From Bacteroidales bacterium (GTDB taxonomy: Bacteria; Bacteroidota; Bacteroidia; Bacteroidales; P3), in contig JAUNHX010000003.1 of NCBI GenBank assembly GCA_030523765.1, forward strand, positions 483 through 64,482: a DNA stretch of 64,000 nucleotides. Reading direction: 5' to 3'. Below, in pieces: positions 26,286 to 35,263 of this stretch (positions are counted from its first letter, which is position 1; each line of letters opens with the position of its first letter). Position numbers and translations under genes: made by a program. The notes under the pieces were generated by a model. It made no database searches. It saw only the letters and a program-made list of their open reading frames with translations, and was not told the DNA's origin.

Positions 26286-27116
26286 ATGAAAAAGGTATTC
26301 TTCTTCCTCTTCACCCTTGCTATGGGTTGCAGTCTTATGGCTCAGGGTGTTACCGTCAAGAAAGGCAAAGTCCGGATGTCGGAAGCCTATTATGTTGAAC
26401 TTAAGTCGCAGGCCGACCAATGTGAAAAACTTAAACTCGAGCTCGCCAACGCTCAAGCTGCCCTTGCTAGAGAGAAAGCCGAGCAACAAGTGCATATGGT
26501 CTCCTTTGAAGATTCGGCATCCTATGCCATCGGACAAGATCTCGTTAATGGATGGAATGCTCAGCATCTGGGTATTAATCCTCGTATCGCTGGCCAAGCT
26601 ATGATTGATATGGCTAATGGTCAGTTCAATATGCCACAGCGTACTTGTCAATCGCTTCTTCAGCGCTTCCAGTCTTCCTTTGAACAACGCCAACAAGCAC
26701 GTGAGAAAGCGATGCGTGAGGGACTCCAAGACAATATTGCTGCAGGCCAAAAGTTCCTTGATGAAAACAAGAAAAGCAAGTCGATCTATACCACCCCTAG
26801 CGGTTTGCAGTATAAGATCGTGAAGAAGGGTAATGGTCCTCAACCCACAGCTAATAGTACGGTGAAGGTTCACTATACTGGTACTCTGATCGATGGCACC
26901 AAGTTCGATAGTTCTGTTGATCGTGGACAGCCTATCACCTTTCCCCTCCATCAAGTTATCGCTGGTTGGCAGGAAGGTCTCCAACTGATGCCTGTAGGCT
27001 CCAAGTATATCCTCTATGTTCCTTATACGCTTGGCTATGGTGATCAGATAGTAGGTGAGATCCCTCCAGGATCGGCCCTTATCTTCGAAGTCGAACTCCT
27101 TGAGATAGTACAATAA
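26286..27116 (+). CDS. periplasmic FKBP-type peptidyl-prolyl isomerase
   Basis: A 276-residue exported isomerase with a signal peptide (MKKVFFFLFTLAMGCSLMAQ). An N-terminal coiled coil (~35-70; QCEKLKLELANAQAALAREK) and a helical FkpA/Mip-type dimerisation domain (~75-155; DSASYAIGQDLVNGWN) follow. The FKBP catalytic domain (~165-276) has VHYTGTLIDGTKFDSS, the IAGWQEGLQLMPVGSKY motif and YGDQIVGEIPPGS. It catalyses cis/trans proline isomerisation and chaperones outer-membrane or secreted proteins. The aroC start is only 2 nt after the stop codon, so it leads an operon with aroC and probably lpxH. Confidence 0.93.
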   Translation: MKKVFFFLFTLAMGCSLMAQGVTVKKGKVRMSEAYYVELKSQADQCEKLKLELANAQAALAREKAEQQVHMVSFEDSASYAIGQDLVNGWNAQHLGINPRIAGQAMIDMANGQFNMPQRTCQSLLQRFQSSFEQRQQAREKAMREGLQDNIAAGQKFLDENKKSKSIYTTPSGLQYKIVKKGNGPQPTANSTVKVHYTGTLIDGTKFDSSVDRGQPITFPLHQVIAGWQEGLQLMPVGSKYILYVPYTLGYGDQIVGEIPPGSALIFEVELLEIVQ

Positions 27117-27118
27117 CA

Positions 27119-28078
27119 GTGTCTAATAGCATAGGTCATATCTTTCGTCTTACCACCTTCGGTGAGTCTCACGGCGTCGCTGTGGGAGGAGTCATTGACG
27201 GCTGTCCTTCCCGTATCACCATTGATATTGAAGCTATTCGTCGCGATCTTCGTCGCCGGAGGGGTGATGGTATGGAGGGGGTTACGTCCCGTCATGAAAC
27301 TGACGAGGTGGAGTGGCTTTCGGGTATCCTTGACGATCAGACGTTGGGTACCCCTATCGCTTTCCTTGTCTACAATCGTGATGCCCATTCCGATGATTAT
27401 CAGCAATATCGTAATCTCTTCCGTCCTGGTCACTGTGACTATACATGGCAACAGCGTTATGGTATTCGTGACTGGAGGGGTGGGGGACGAAGTGCCGCTC
27501 GCGAGACTTTAGCGCGTGTGGTGGCTGGTGCCATCGCTAAGCAAGTCTTAGATCAACGGGGCATCACTGTTGTAGCTGAAGTTGACCTATTAGGCAGTGC
27601 TCCTCCCGATGATACGGTAGGGGGGATTGTCCGCTGTACCATTACTGGCCTCCCTGTTGGAATGGGACAACCTCTTTTTGGCAAGATGCAGAGTCAGCTA
27701 GCTTCCGCTATGCTCAGTATTCCTTCGGCTACTGGATTTGAATTCGGAGAGGGTTTTCGTGCTGTTACCCTTTCGGGCAGCCAGTATATCGATCGGTGGA
27801 ATAGTGACTTTACTACTCAGACCAACCACTGCGGAGGTTTACAAGGAGGACTCACCAACGGCATGCCTCTATATTTCCGAGTTCCTTTTCATCCAGTGGT
27901 AACTCTTCCCCAACCTCTTCCTTGTGTTGATGCTGAGGGACAGGAACATATTGTTGAGCCTCGAGGTCGCCACGACCGTTCTCATGTGCAACGGGCAACT
28001 GTTGTTGTTGAAGCGATGGCTGCATTGGTTGTACTCGATAACCTCTTGCTTCTCTCAAACACTGCGTCTAACCAATAA
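27119..28078 (+). CDS. aroC: chorismate synthase, short variant
   Basis: 319 residues from a GTG start, which aligns with the family N-terminus (GHIFRLTTFGESHG). Signatures are present: RGDGMEGVTSR, the WRGGGRSAARETLARV block, SIPSATGFEFGEGF, HCGGLQGGLTNG and GRHDRSHVQRATVVVEAMAA. The enzyme makes chorismate from EPSP using reduced FMN, the last shikimate step for aromatic amino acids. It is ~35-40 residues shorter than usual (350-360): between VVAEVDLLG and DDTVGGIV a segment present in E. coli AroC is missing. The catalytic blocks are intact, so it is probably active. Confidence 0.93.
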   Translation: MSNSIGHIFRLTTFGESHGVAVGGVIDGCPSRITIDIEAIRRDLRRRRGDGMEGVTSRHETDEVEWLSGILDDQTLGTPIAFLVYNRDAHSDDYQQYRNLFRPGHCDYTWQQRYGIRDWRGGGRSAARETLARVVAGAIAKQVLDQRGITVVAEVDLLGSAPPDDTVGGIVRCTITGLPVGMGQPLFGKMQSQLASAMLSIPSATGFEFGEGFRAVTLSGSQYIDRWNSDFTTQTNHCGGLQGGLTNGMPLYFRVPFHPVVTLPQPLPCVDAEGQEHIVEPRGRHDRSHVQRATVVVEAMAALVVLDNLLLLSNTASNQ

Positions 28079-28097
28079 ATCACTTTTTTAGTTAATT

Positions 28098-28865
28098 ATG
28101 AATCGAATCCTTCTCATATTATCTCTTCTATTGCTTCTTGCCGCATGTAGCGACAAGGAGGCTTTCGTTGTTGAGGGTACCCTTCAAAATGGAGCCGATA
28201 AGACTATCTATCTTGACGAGATGGTGCCGCAAGGCGATCGTCTCTTCATCGACTCTATCCGTTTAGACGATAAGGGCCATTTTAAATTCAAGTATACCGC
28301 CCCCTATGAAAGTCTCTACAATCTCCATGTCAGCGAGTTTGACTACGTAGTACTTATTCCCCGCAAGGGTGAACATATCGTTGTGGATGGCGACTTTAAT
28401 CAATTCGAGAAAACCTATACCGTTAAGGGTTCGCCCGAGAGCATCCTCCTTTGGCAGTTGCAAGACTATAGCAATGCAGGTGCTGATCAATTACTTCGCA
28501 TTATCGCCATGCATGATCAGATTAAGGCTACCAAACATGGGGCTGACTCGCTGAAGGCCAAAGAATCGCTCGATTCTCTTTATTTAAACGCATATAAACA
28601 GCAACAGGAGTATGTGGTCAATTTTATCCAAGAACATCAAGGATCGCTCGCTACTCTTATAGCTCTCTACAAACCCTTCAATAGTCATCCACTCCTCGAT
28701 CCAAAGGTCAATTTCGACTATTATGAATATGTCCTCGAAGGACTGCAGGAGGCGTTGCCCGAGAATCCTCATACGCTCAATTTCAAGAATACTGTTGAGT
28801 ATCTACGCCATCAATATGGTGACTCGCAGCCTACCCTCGATTTCGAACTAACCACTAACCCATAA
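28098..28865 (+). CDS. DUF4369 lipoprotein without a TlpA domain
   Basis: A 255-residue lipoprotein with lipobox ending at Cys17 (LLLLLAAC). A DUF4369-type beta domain (~20-125; VVEGTLQNGADKTIYLDEM) leads into a helical region (~130-245). In many Bacteroidota this layout continues into a thioredoxin-like AhpC/TlpA domain opening with APDFxL. Here the protein stops at TLDFELTTNP, just where that domain would begin, and no Cys-X-X-Cys is present. Its TAA is followed at once by the GTG of lpxH, so any lost domain left no remnant. The role is unknown; it may bind a partner in the periplasm. Confidence 0.85.
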   Translation: MNRILLILSLLLLLAACSDKEAFVVEGTLQNGADKTIYLDEMVPQGDRLFIDSIRLDDKGHFKFKYTAPYESLYNLHVSEFDYVVLIPRKGEHIVVDGDFNQFEKTYTVKGSPESILLWQLQDYSNAGADQLLRIIAMHDQIKATKHGADSLKAKESLDSLYLNAYKQQQEYVVNFIQEHQGSLATLIALYKPFNSHPLLDPKVNFDYYEYVLEGLQEALPENPHTLNFKNTVEYLRHQYGDSQPTLDFELTTNP

Positions 28866-29648
28866 GTGAATACCTATTTCATATCTGATACTCATCTTGG
28901 CAGTGGCCTCGATAGCCAACAGCGTGAACGACAGCTGGTTGCGTTGCTTGATGCTATAAGGCCACAATGTCATCGCCTCATTCTTTTGGGTGATATGTTT
29001 GATTTTTGGTTCTCTTATCGTCACGTGGTGCCGCGAGGGTTCTGTCGTCTCATAGGTAAACTGGCCCAAATGGCTGATGAGGGGGTGGAAATCCATTATT
29101 TTATTGGTAATCACGATATGTGGGTCTTCGACTATTTCGAGAAAGAGGTAGGTTGTATCATGCACTCTGAACCAACTTTGATGACTATAGATGGTAAGCA
29201 GTTCCTTATGGGACATGGTGATGGTTTGGGTCATCTCGATAAGCACTATGATTTTCTCAAACGTATCTTTCGTTGTCGTTTCAATCAGCGTCTGTTTGCT
29301 TCCATCCATCCCTGGGTCGGCATGGGAATAGCCAATCGTTGGAGTAACCATAGTCGTCATCATCACGATCCTGCTTGTTTCCGTTATATGGGCGATGATA
29401 AAGAGGGTATTGTACTATGGTGTAAAGAACAACTGCTTCAGCAGCCTATCGATTACTGTGTCTTCGGTCATCGTCACACTCCAATTTGCAAACCTATCTC
29501 GCTCTCTATGCCCGATGGCAGTGAGCGTACCTCTCTCTATCTTAATGTAGGAGAATGGATTCATCATCGCAACTATGTTTCGTTCGATGGATCTGAACTC
29601 TTACTTCACGATTTGAAATTCTCATCTAACGACCAACCCATTTTTTAA
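28866..29648 (+). CDS. lpxH: UDP-2,3-diacylglucosamine pyrophosphatase LpxH
   Basis: 260 residues from a GTG start directly after the upstream TAA. A calcineurin-type metallophosphoesterase: ISDTHLGS with Asp8 and His10, LGDMFDFW with Asp43, GNHD with Asn82 and His83, GHGDG with His117 and the C-terminal FGHRHTP. The HHHD and membrane-facing basic patches fit LpxH rather than LpxI or LpxG. It hydrolyses UDP-2,3-diacylglucosamine to lipid X in lipid A synthesis on the inner membrane's cytoplasmic face. Confidence 0.92.
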   Translation: MNTYFISDTHLGSGLDSQQRERQLVALLDAIRPQCHRLILLGDMFDFWFSYRHVVPRGFCRLIGKLAQMADEGVEIHYFIGNHDMWVFDYFEKEVGCIMHSEPTLMTIDGKQFLMGHGDGLGHLDKHYDFLKRIFRCRFNQRLFASIHPWVGMGIANRWSNHSRHHHDPACFRYMGDDKEGIVLWCKEQLLQQPIDYCVFGHRHTPICKPISLSMPDGSERTSLYLNVGEWIHHRNYVSFDGSELLLHDLKFSSNDQPIF

Positions 29649-29661
29649 ATTCAATCATAAC

Positions 29662-30243
29662 ATGAACAAATTTGAATTAAAGCCTCTTCCTTATGAGGCC
29701 GGCGAACTTCAACCCGTCATCAGTGCCGATACCCTTGCCCTTCATCATGGCAAACATCTTCAGGCTTATGTCAACAATCTCAATGCTGCTCTTCCTGGCA
29801 GCGGCTTCGAAGAGAAGAGCCTTGAGGAGATTGTATGTCAGGCTCAGGGTGGTATCTTCAATAATGCGGGTCAGATCATGAACCACAACATGTATTTCGA
29901 GGCGCTTCGGGCTCCCCGTCAGGATAACGCCCCTACAGGTGCTCTCCTCGATGCTATCAATGCTCAGTTCGGCAGCTTTGCTGACTTCCAAAAAGAATTC
30001 CAACAGAAGGGGGCTTCACTCTTCGGATCGGGATGGGTATGGCTCTCGCTCGATAAAGATGGAAAACTTGTCATCACCCAGGAGGTCAACGCTCAGAATC
30101 CTATCACCCGCGGATTCCGTCCCTTGCTCACCTTCGATGTATGGGAGCATGCCTATTATGTAGACTATCAGAATCGTCGTCCCGATTACCTTGCTGCTAT
30201 CTGGAGCATCGTTAACTGGGATGTCGTAGCCCAACGAATGTAA
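29662..30243 (+). CDS. sodB: iron/manganese superoxide dismutase
   Basis: A 193-residue cytoplasmic superoxide dismutase, normal length. Metal ligands are His28 in ALHHGKH, a second His in QIMNHNMYFEAL and Asp/His in FDVWEHAYY. The active-site Tyr region resembles Fe-type and cambialistic enzymes of Bacteroidales, which can use Fe or Mn; the metal cannot be fixed from sequence alone. It converts superoxide to hydrogen peroxide and oxygen. It lies 13 nt after lpxH and 9 nt before the patatin gene, so it probably shares the transcript. Confidence 0.95.
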   Translation: MNKFELKPLPYEAGELQPVISADTLALHHGKHLQAYVNNLNAALPGSGFEEKSLEEIVCQAQGGIFNNAGQIMNHNMYFEALRAPRQDNAPTGALLDAINAQFGSFADFQKEFQQKGASLFGSGWVWLSLDKDGKLVITQEVNAQNPITRGFRPLLTFDVWEHAYYVDYQNRRPDYLAAIWSIVNWDVVAQRM

Positions 30244-30252
30244 TCATTTGTT

Positions 30253-32559
30253 ATGAGAAAAAATCTCCTTTGTCTCGTCTTCCTATTGTTGGCGATCTCT
30301 GCAATGGGGCAAGATCGCCGCATGTCGGGTTTCGATCCCGATGCTGACGAGGCTACGCTGCGCGATATTCGATGGCGTATGGTCCGAATCCGTCAGCAGC
30401 AACATCGTCCCACTGTTGCATTAGTACTCAGTGGTGGTGGTGCTCGCGGTGCCTCTCATATCGGGGTATTGAAGTATCTCGAAGAGATTGGCATGCCTAT
30501 CGATATGATTGTAGGTACCAGCATGGGTGGTCTGATGGGTGGATGTTACGCAGTGGGTTTCAGCGCTGACGAGATAAAGGAGATTATTTTATCGCAAGAC
30601 TGGAATTATACCCTCAGTGATATGGTTCACCCTGAACGGCTACCATATCACGACCGCAAGAGTGCTACCTCCTATCTTCTCACAGTTCCTTTCGAGGGGG
30701 GCGATCTCTTTGAAGGCTCTGTAGCTGAACGCCTCGCAGGGGCCACTATCGCCAATATCCCTGCTGGATATGTTCATGGTCAGAATGTAGAGTTGTTGCT
30801 CGATAGGCTTACTCTTGGTTACCACGATAGTATCAACTTCTTTGACCTCCCGATTCCCTTCGTATGCGTGGCTACTGACATGCCTACCCAAAAGGCCTAT
30901 ATCTGGCATGCGGGTTCGCTCCCTACAGCCATGCGAAGCACTATGTCGATTCCAGGTCTCTTTGAGCCGGTAAGGGTAGGGGATATGGTGCTTGTCGATG
31001 GAGGTATGCGCAATAATTTCCCTACCGATTTGGCGCGCGATATGGGAGCTGACTACGTGATTGGTGTTGATATTGCACCACCCTCTCGTGATATTGAGAA
31101 TGTACTCGATGTAATGATGCAGAGTGTTGATATGTTGAGTAGTGATTGCTATCGCCGTAACCAGCGTCATGCTGATGTTGTGATCCATCCTGATCTAGGC
31201 AACTACACCATGCTCAGTTTTGATAAGGCAAGTATCGATACTCTTATCAAGATGGGATATGCATTTGTTCAAACTAAGGAGAAGGAATTGCAAGCTATTC
31301 TTAGTAAGGTGGGATCTCGTCGTGATAGTATCGACGATAGTCGTAGTCAAAGGATTACTCAGCGTTTTACTCTTAAGGGTATCGAGGTTGAGGGAGCTTC
31401 TGAGATGGAGGAAGAGTATCTCCGTTCGCAGTTGCTTTTCGAGGACAGTGTGGACTGTTATACCATTGAACGGCGCATTGAAGAGCTATATGGCTCACGT
31501 GCTTTTACCCTCCTTACTTACAACCTTAAAGGTGAACATCCTCCTTATACTCTTGTTCTGCAGTGTAAGGATAGTCCCAAACACGAGTTGAGTGTTGGTC
31601 TTCGGGTTGATTCGGAGGAAATGGTCAATCTTTTTCTTCGCGTTGGCCTCAATGCTCACCAGTTATGGGGCTCTAAGTATTTCTTTCTTGCCAAAGTGGG
31701 TATCAACCCGTATGGTGAGTTTCATTATGTTTATGATCGCCAACAATGGTTTTCGTTTAATGCCAAGTTGTCAGGGCGTTATGTCGATCGCAATCGTATG
31801 TTGATGGGTGATAGTCGTCTCAACGCCAATTTCGCTCATCTCCAACAGGAGTTATATCTCTCTAGTCGTCAGTGGCATCGATTCAATCTCGAGGCAGGCT
31901 TTCGGAGCGATCTCTTCAATCTCGATGAGGTGCAGCTCCCAAGCAGTGCATCATTCTTGGTCGACTATGGATGGCACTACCTGCTGGCAACTTTCCTTCG
32001 GACCGATTATGAGAGTTATGATGATCGATACTTTCCTACCAGAGGAATGAATGTAGGAGGAGAATTCACCAAGCCGTTCCTTAATAGCGATGGTGATGGT
32101 ATCTCTCGTCTTTTTGCCACTCAGTCGTTCTATATCAATGGAGTCCTTCCTATAGTGGAAGATATAGCATTCCTTCCCTCTTTAAACCAACGTTTTCTCT
32201 TTGGTAATCAGGTGCCAGTCGATTATGCCAATTTTATCGGTGGACATATGCAAGGACGTTATACCGAGTGGCAGATTCCCTTTGTTGGTCTCAACGGTGC
32301 CTCCATCCGAAATAACTATCTTGTTGTATTGGGTGGCAGTATGCGATTTCACTTAATGGAGAAACACTATGCTTCGTTGCAAACCTCTTTTGCTGTTGAT
32401 TGGCCATCGTTGCAGGAGATGGGTAATTACCAGTCTTCGTTCGGTATAGGTATCGAATATGCCTATCGCTCATTAGTAGGTCCACTGAGAGTTAATCTTG
32501 GATGGTCTTCAATCAGTAACTCGCTAGGTTTATACCTCTCGTTTGAGGGTTCTCTATGA
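30253..32559 (+). CDS. patatin-like phospholipase with POTRA and BamA-type barrel
   Basis: 768 residues. A signal peptide (MRKNLLCLVFLLLAISAMGQ) precedes a patatin domain (~55-270): oxyanion GGGARG at 61-66, nucleophile Ser90 in GTSMGG and catalytic Asp249 in DGG. A POTRA-like domain (~375-450; LKGIEVEGASEMEEEYLRS) and a C-terminal 16-strand surface-antigen/BamA-type barrel (~460-768) follow, ending in an aromatic-rich strand. This is the PlpD-like group in which a type Vd-style barrel carries a lipid acyl hydrolase across the outer membrane. Substrate is probably a phospholipid. It is the last gene of the plus-strand run and ends at a bidirectional terminator. Confidence 0.93.
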   Translation: MRKNLLCLVFLLLAISAMGQDRRMSGFDPDADEATLRDIRWRMVRIRQQQHRPTVALVLSGGGARGASHIGVLKYLEEIGMPIDMIVGTSMGGLMGGCYAVGFSADEIKEIILSQDWNYTLSDMVHPERLPYHDRKSATSYLLTVPFEGGDLFEGSVAERLAGATIANIPAGYVHGQNVELLLDRLTLGYHDSINFFDLPIPFVCVATDMPTQKAYIWHAGSLPTAMRSTMSIPGLFEPVRVGDMVLVDGGMRNNFPTDLARDMGADYVIGVDIAPPSRDIENVLDVMMQSVDMLSSDCYRRNQRHADVVIHPDLGNYTMLSFDKASIDTLIKMGYAFVQTKEKELQAILSKVGSRRDSIDDSRSQRITQRFTLKGIEVEGASEMEEEYLRSQLLFEDSVDCYTIERRIEELYGSRAFTLLTYNLKGEHPPYTLVLQCKDSPKHELSVGLRVDSEEMVNLFLRVGLNAHQLWGSKYFFLAKVGINPYGEFHYVYDRQQWFSFNAKLSGRYVDRNRMLMGDSRLNANFAHLQQELYLSSRQWHRFNLEAGFRSDLFNLDEVQLPSSASFLVDYGWHYLLATFLRTDYESYDDRYFPTRGMNVGGEFTKPFLNSDGDGISRLFATQSFYINGVLPIVEDIAFLPSLNQRFLFGNQVPVDYANFIGGHMQGRYTEWQIPFVGLNGASIRNNYLVVLGGSMRFHLMEKHYASLQTSFAVDWPSLQEMGNYQSSFGIGIEYAYRSLVGPLRVNLGWSSISNSLGLYLSFEGSL

Positions 32560-32581
32560 TCTTTTCTTATACGATAATAAT

Positions 32582-32615
32582 AAAGCCTCCGATTTATAAA
32601 TCGGAGGCTTTTATT
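32582..32615. terminator. bidirectional terminator
   Basis: AAAGCCTCCGATTTA runs directly into TAAATCGGAGGCTTT, a 15-bp perfect inverted repeat flanked by A and T tracts. It separates the convergent patatin and FKBP genes. Confidence 0.85.
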
Positions 32616-32642
32616 ATAATACAAAATGATTGCTAGTATTGA

Positions 32643-33368
32643 TTAGTAGTTGCGTACCTCGTGAAGTTCTATCTCGTATATCACAGTAGAGCATGGAGGA
32701 ATGTCGCTAGTTCCTTCGGTACCAAAAGCCATTTCGTAGGGGAAATAGAAACGATAGATGGATCCAGTATTCATATAGGTAAATCCAGCTTGCATTCCAG
32801 GGAACATGGGGTTTCCTACCACATGGGTGATAGGTTCACGGTTGCCGTAGGTTTGGTCAAAGATTTGTCCGTTTGTAAAGCTGCCTTTGTAGTCAAAGAA
32901 TACAACCTGGCGAGGTTGAGCGTTAGGCCCTTTACCTTCCTTGATTACCTCGTAGTAGAAGCCTTCAGGAGCTTTCTTTACGTTAGGATTATCTTTTATC
33001 AACTGGTTGAAGTAGGCCTGCTCTTGAGCATCGGCTGTTTGACGTTGTTGGGAGATTTCTTGTTGTTGCTGCAGCATCATTTGGGTGTTCATGTTGTCAA
33101 GTACTACAGCTACAGTTTGTTCATCAAGGGGCGAAGCCTCTCCATTGAGGATTGCCTCCATTGCCTTCATCACCATTTTTTTGTCGTATTTCATATTTGA
33201 GGAGAGGATGGTACGAGCGGCATATTCTCCCATGACCCAACTGAGTGTATCGCTATGGCTCTTGAGTTTCACGTTGCTAACATCGCCACCTTTGTGGGAG
33301 GGGTTGGAGCAAGAGGTGGCAGCGAGAAGCAGTACCAAGGCTGCCCAAAGGATTGTTCTTTTCATCAA
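32643..33368 (-). CDS. FKBP-type peptidyl-prolyl isomerase lipoprotein
   Basis: A 241-residue lipoprotein with lipobox Cys20 (LLLAATSC). A helical N-terminal region (~35-125; DTLSWVMGEYAARTIL) with a Gln-rich stretch (MMLQQQQEISQQRQ, ~94-107) precedes the FKBP domain (~135-241). That domain has VVFFDYKGSFTNGQIFDQT, FPGMQAGFTYMNTGS and IPPCSTVIYEIEL. It is a second periplasmic isomerase beside the one at 26286, but membrane-anchored and with more divergent active-site residues. It probably assists folding of exported proteins. It is 68 nt downstream of the arginine decarboxylase gene. Confidence 0.9.
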   Translation of the reverse strand: MMKRTILWAALVLLLAATSCSNPSHKGGDVSNVKLKSHSDTLSWVMGEYAARTILSSNMKYDKKMVMKAMEAILNGEASPLDEQTVAVVLDNMNTQMMLQQQQEISQQRQTADAQEQAYFNQLIKDNPNVKKAPEGFYYEVIKEGKGPNAQPRQVVFFDYKGSFTNGQIFDQTYGNREPITHVVGNPMFPGMQAGFTYMNTGSIYRFYFPYEMAFGTEGTSDIPPCSTVIYEIELHEVRNY

Positions 33369-33436
33369 TAGTCTATCTTTTTATTATTTAAATAATATAA
33401 CTGACAAGTGTATTTTTTATTGTGTAGAGGATTTTC

Positions 33437-34837
33437 TTAATAGCCGAGGATTTTTAACATCGACTTGTGGCTCTGTTCTTTAGCAAAGAGCTTCGTAGTG
33501 TATTCTCCATTCTCATCTTTATCTATTATGATATGTTTTGGAGCCGGTATGAGGCAATGTTGGATGCCACCATAGCCGCCTAGACTTTCTTGATAAGCAC
33601 CTGTATGGAAGAATCCGATATAGAGGGGGGCGTCTTTCTGTAGCTTAGGAAGGAAGATGGCGTTGGCATGAGAGTCTGCATTGTAGTAGTCCTCACTATC
33701 ACAGGTGAGTCCGCCAAGGAATACACGCTGGTACTCGCAGTCCCAGTGGTTGATAGGAAGCATGATAAAACGCTGGTTGATACCCCAAGTATCGGGGAGG
33801 GTGGTGATGAACGAGGAGTCAATCATGTACCAAGACTCGCGGTCGTTCTGTTGCTTTTGACCTAAAATACTATATAGGGTGGCACCGCTCTCACCTACAG
33901 TAAAGCTGCCGAATTCGGTGAAGATATTGGGCTCTTCAACCTCGCGGAGGGTGCAAATGTTTTTTATCTGAGCGAGGATCTCCTCAGCCATATACTCGTA
34001 GTCGTAGTTGGATGCCAATGATGTTTTTGGAGGGAATCCACCACCTATATTCAGTGAATCGAGGTCAGGGCAGAGTCGTTTGAGGTCGCAGTAGACGTTG
34101 ACGCATTTGGAGAGTTCATTCCAATAATAGGCAGTATCGCGGATGCCTGTGTTGATAAAGAAGTGGAGCATCTTGAAGCGATACTTTGGATTGCATTTAA
34201 TTTGGGTTTCGTAGAAGGAGACGATGTCATTGTATCGGATACCGAGTCGTGAGGTGTAGAAATCGAACTTAGGCTCCTCCTCAGCAGCGATGCGGATGCC
34301 AATCTTCATAGGTACTTCAGGATTGGGGAGTGCCTCATCAAGCATTTGAAGTTCGAATTTGTTGTCGAGAATAGGTACGATATTATGGAATCCGTCATTG
34401 TAGAGGGCTGCAATATTATCAATGTATTGCTGCCGCTTGAATCCGTTGCTGACGATAAAGATGTTCTTGTCGATTAATCCGAGTTCGTAAAGCTCTTGAA
34501 TGAGGTTGATGTCGAAGGCGCTGGAGGTTTCGAGGTTGATATCATTCTTCAATGCCTCCTCTAACACAAACGAGAAGTGACTGCTCTTGGTGCAATAGCA
34601 ATAATTGTAACTGCCCTTGTAGTCGGTCTTAGCAATGGCGACGTTGAACATACGTTTGGCTCGCTGAATCTGGCTGCTTATCTTAGGTAGATAGGTAATC
34701 TTAAGAGGGGTGCCATACTGTTTGATGATTTCCATCAGAGGGATGTCGTGGAAATAGAGTTCACCTTCTTCGGTGCGAAACTCATCTTGTGGAAATTCAA
34801 AAGTTTGATCAATCAGATCGTAGTATTTGTTTTTCAT
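33437..34837 (-). CDS. speA: biosynthetic arginine decarboxylase, Bacteroidota short form
   Basis: 466 residues, a short form common in Bacteroidota (E. coli SpeA is about 630). A fold-III PLP enzyme: the Schiff-base lysine is Lys84 in YCTKSSH. HFFINTGIRD, LNIGGGFPPK (phosphate-binding glycines) and the inter-subunit catalytic Cys in GLTCDSEDYY are visible. It decarboxylates arginine to agmatine, the first step to polyamines. Other short relatives act on carboxynorspermidine or diaminopimelate, but the CTKSSH context fits arginine decarboxylase. A -7 box at 34913-34921 serves it. Confidence 0.87.
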   Translation of the reverse strand: MKNKYYDLIDQTFEFPQDEFRTEEGELYFHDIPLMEIIKQYGTPLKITYLPKISSQIQRAKRMFNVAIAKTDYKGSYNYCYCTKSSHFSFVLEEALKNDINLETSSAFDINLIQELYELGLIDKNIFIVSNGFKRQQYIDNIAALYNDGFHNIVPILDNKFELQMLDEALPNPEVPMKIGIRIAAEEEPKFDFYTSRLGIRYNDIVSFYETQIKCNPKYRFKMLHFFINTGIRDTAYYWNELSKCVNVYCDLKRLCPDLDSLNIGGGFPPKTSLASNYDYEYMAEEILAQIKNICTLREVEEPNIFTEFGSFTVGESGATLYSILGQKQQNDRESWYMIDSSFITTLPDTWGINQRFIMLPINHWDCEYQRVFLGGLTCDSEDYYNADSHANAIFLPKLQKDAPLYIGFFHTGAYQESLGGYGGIQHCLIPAPKHIIIDKDENGEYTTKLFAKEQSHKSMLKILGY

Positions 34838-34912
34838 TTTCTACCAATTGATTTTGTTAAACTATTGCTTTCTGTCCTAATCGAATGTTGTTGGATGATT
34901 TAAAAATGGACT

Positions 34913-34921
34913 GCAAAAGTA
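34913..34921 (-). promoter_or_regulatory. promoter -7 element of speA
   Basis: Reads TACTTTTGC on the minus strand, matching TAnnTTTGC, 76 nt upstream of the start codon. No clear -33 box was seen. Confidence 0.55.
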
Positions 34922-35068
34922 CGTCAAAGATTCGATATAATACCCATTTTAACTAAAAAAAGTTCAATAAAAAATAGTAACATTGGTTCTTTTGATTATA
35001 TTATATTGAATATTAATTATTTGTATTTTCTTGTTATTTAGCTAATGACGATTTTTCTTTTGAATTCA

Positions 35069-35108
35069 ACTGAGTTGGATTGATTAAAAACAGTCAATCT
35101 AACTCGGT
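35069..35108. repeat. inverted repeat in the speA-MATE gap
   Basis: ACTGAGTTGGATTGA (35069-35083) pairs with TCAATCTAACTCGGT (35094-35108) with two G-U pairs. GTTGGATTG recurs just after the right arm. It lies in a 426-nt A/T-rich gap that otherwise holds only the speA promoter. Terminator of the MATE transcript or an operator are possible. Confidence 0.5.
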
Positions 35109-35263
35109 TGGATTGTTTTATTTTGAAAAATGAGGACTTTGTGTTGCTCATTGAAAGTAAGAAAAATGTCCTTTTTAATAATACAAGTTAGAGCAATGTG
35201 CAAGAAAATGAATCCAAGATTTGAATTGTTTTTGGTTTTTTGTACTTGGTTTGTGTGGGGATG

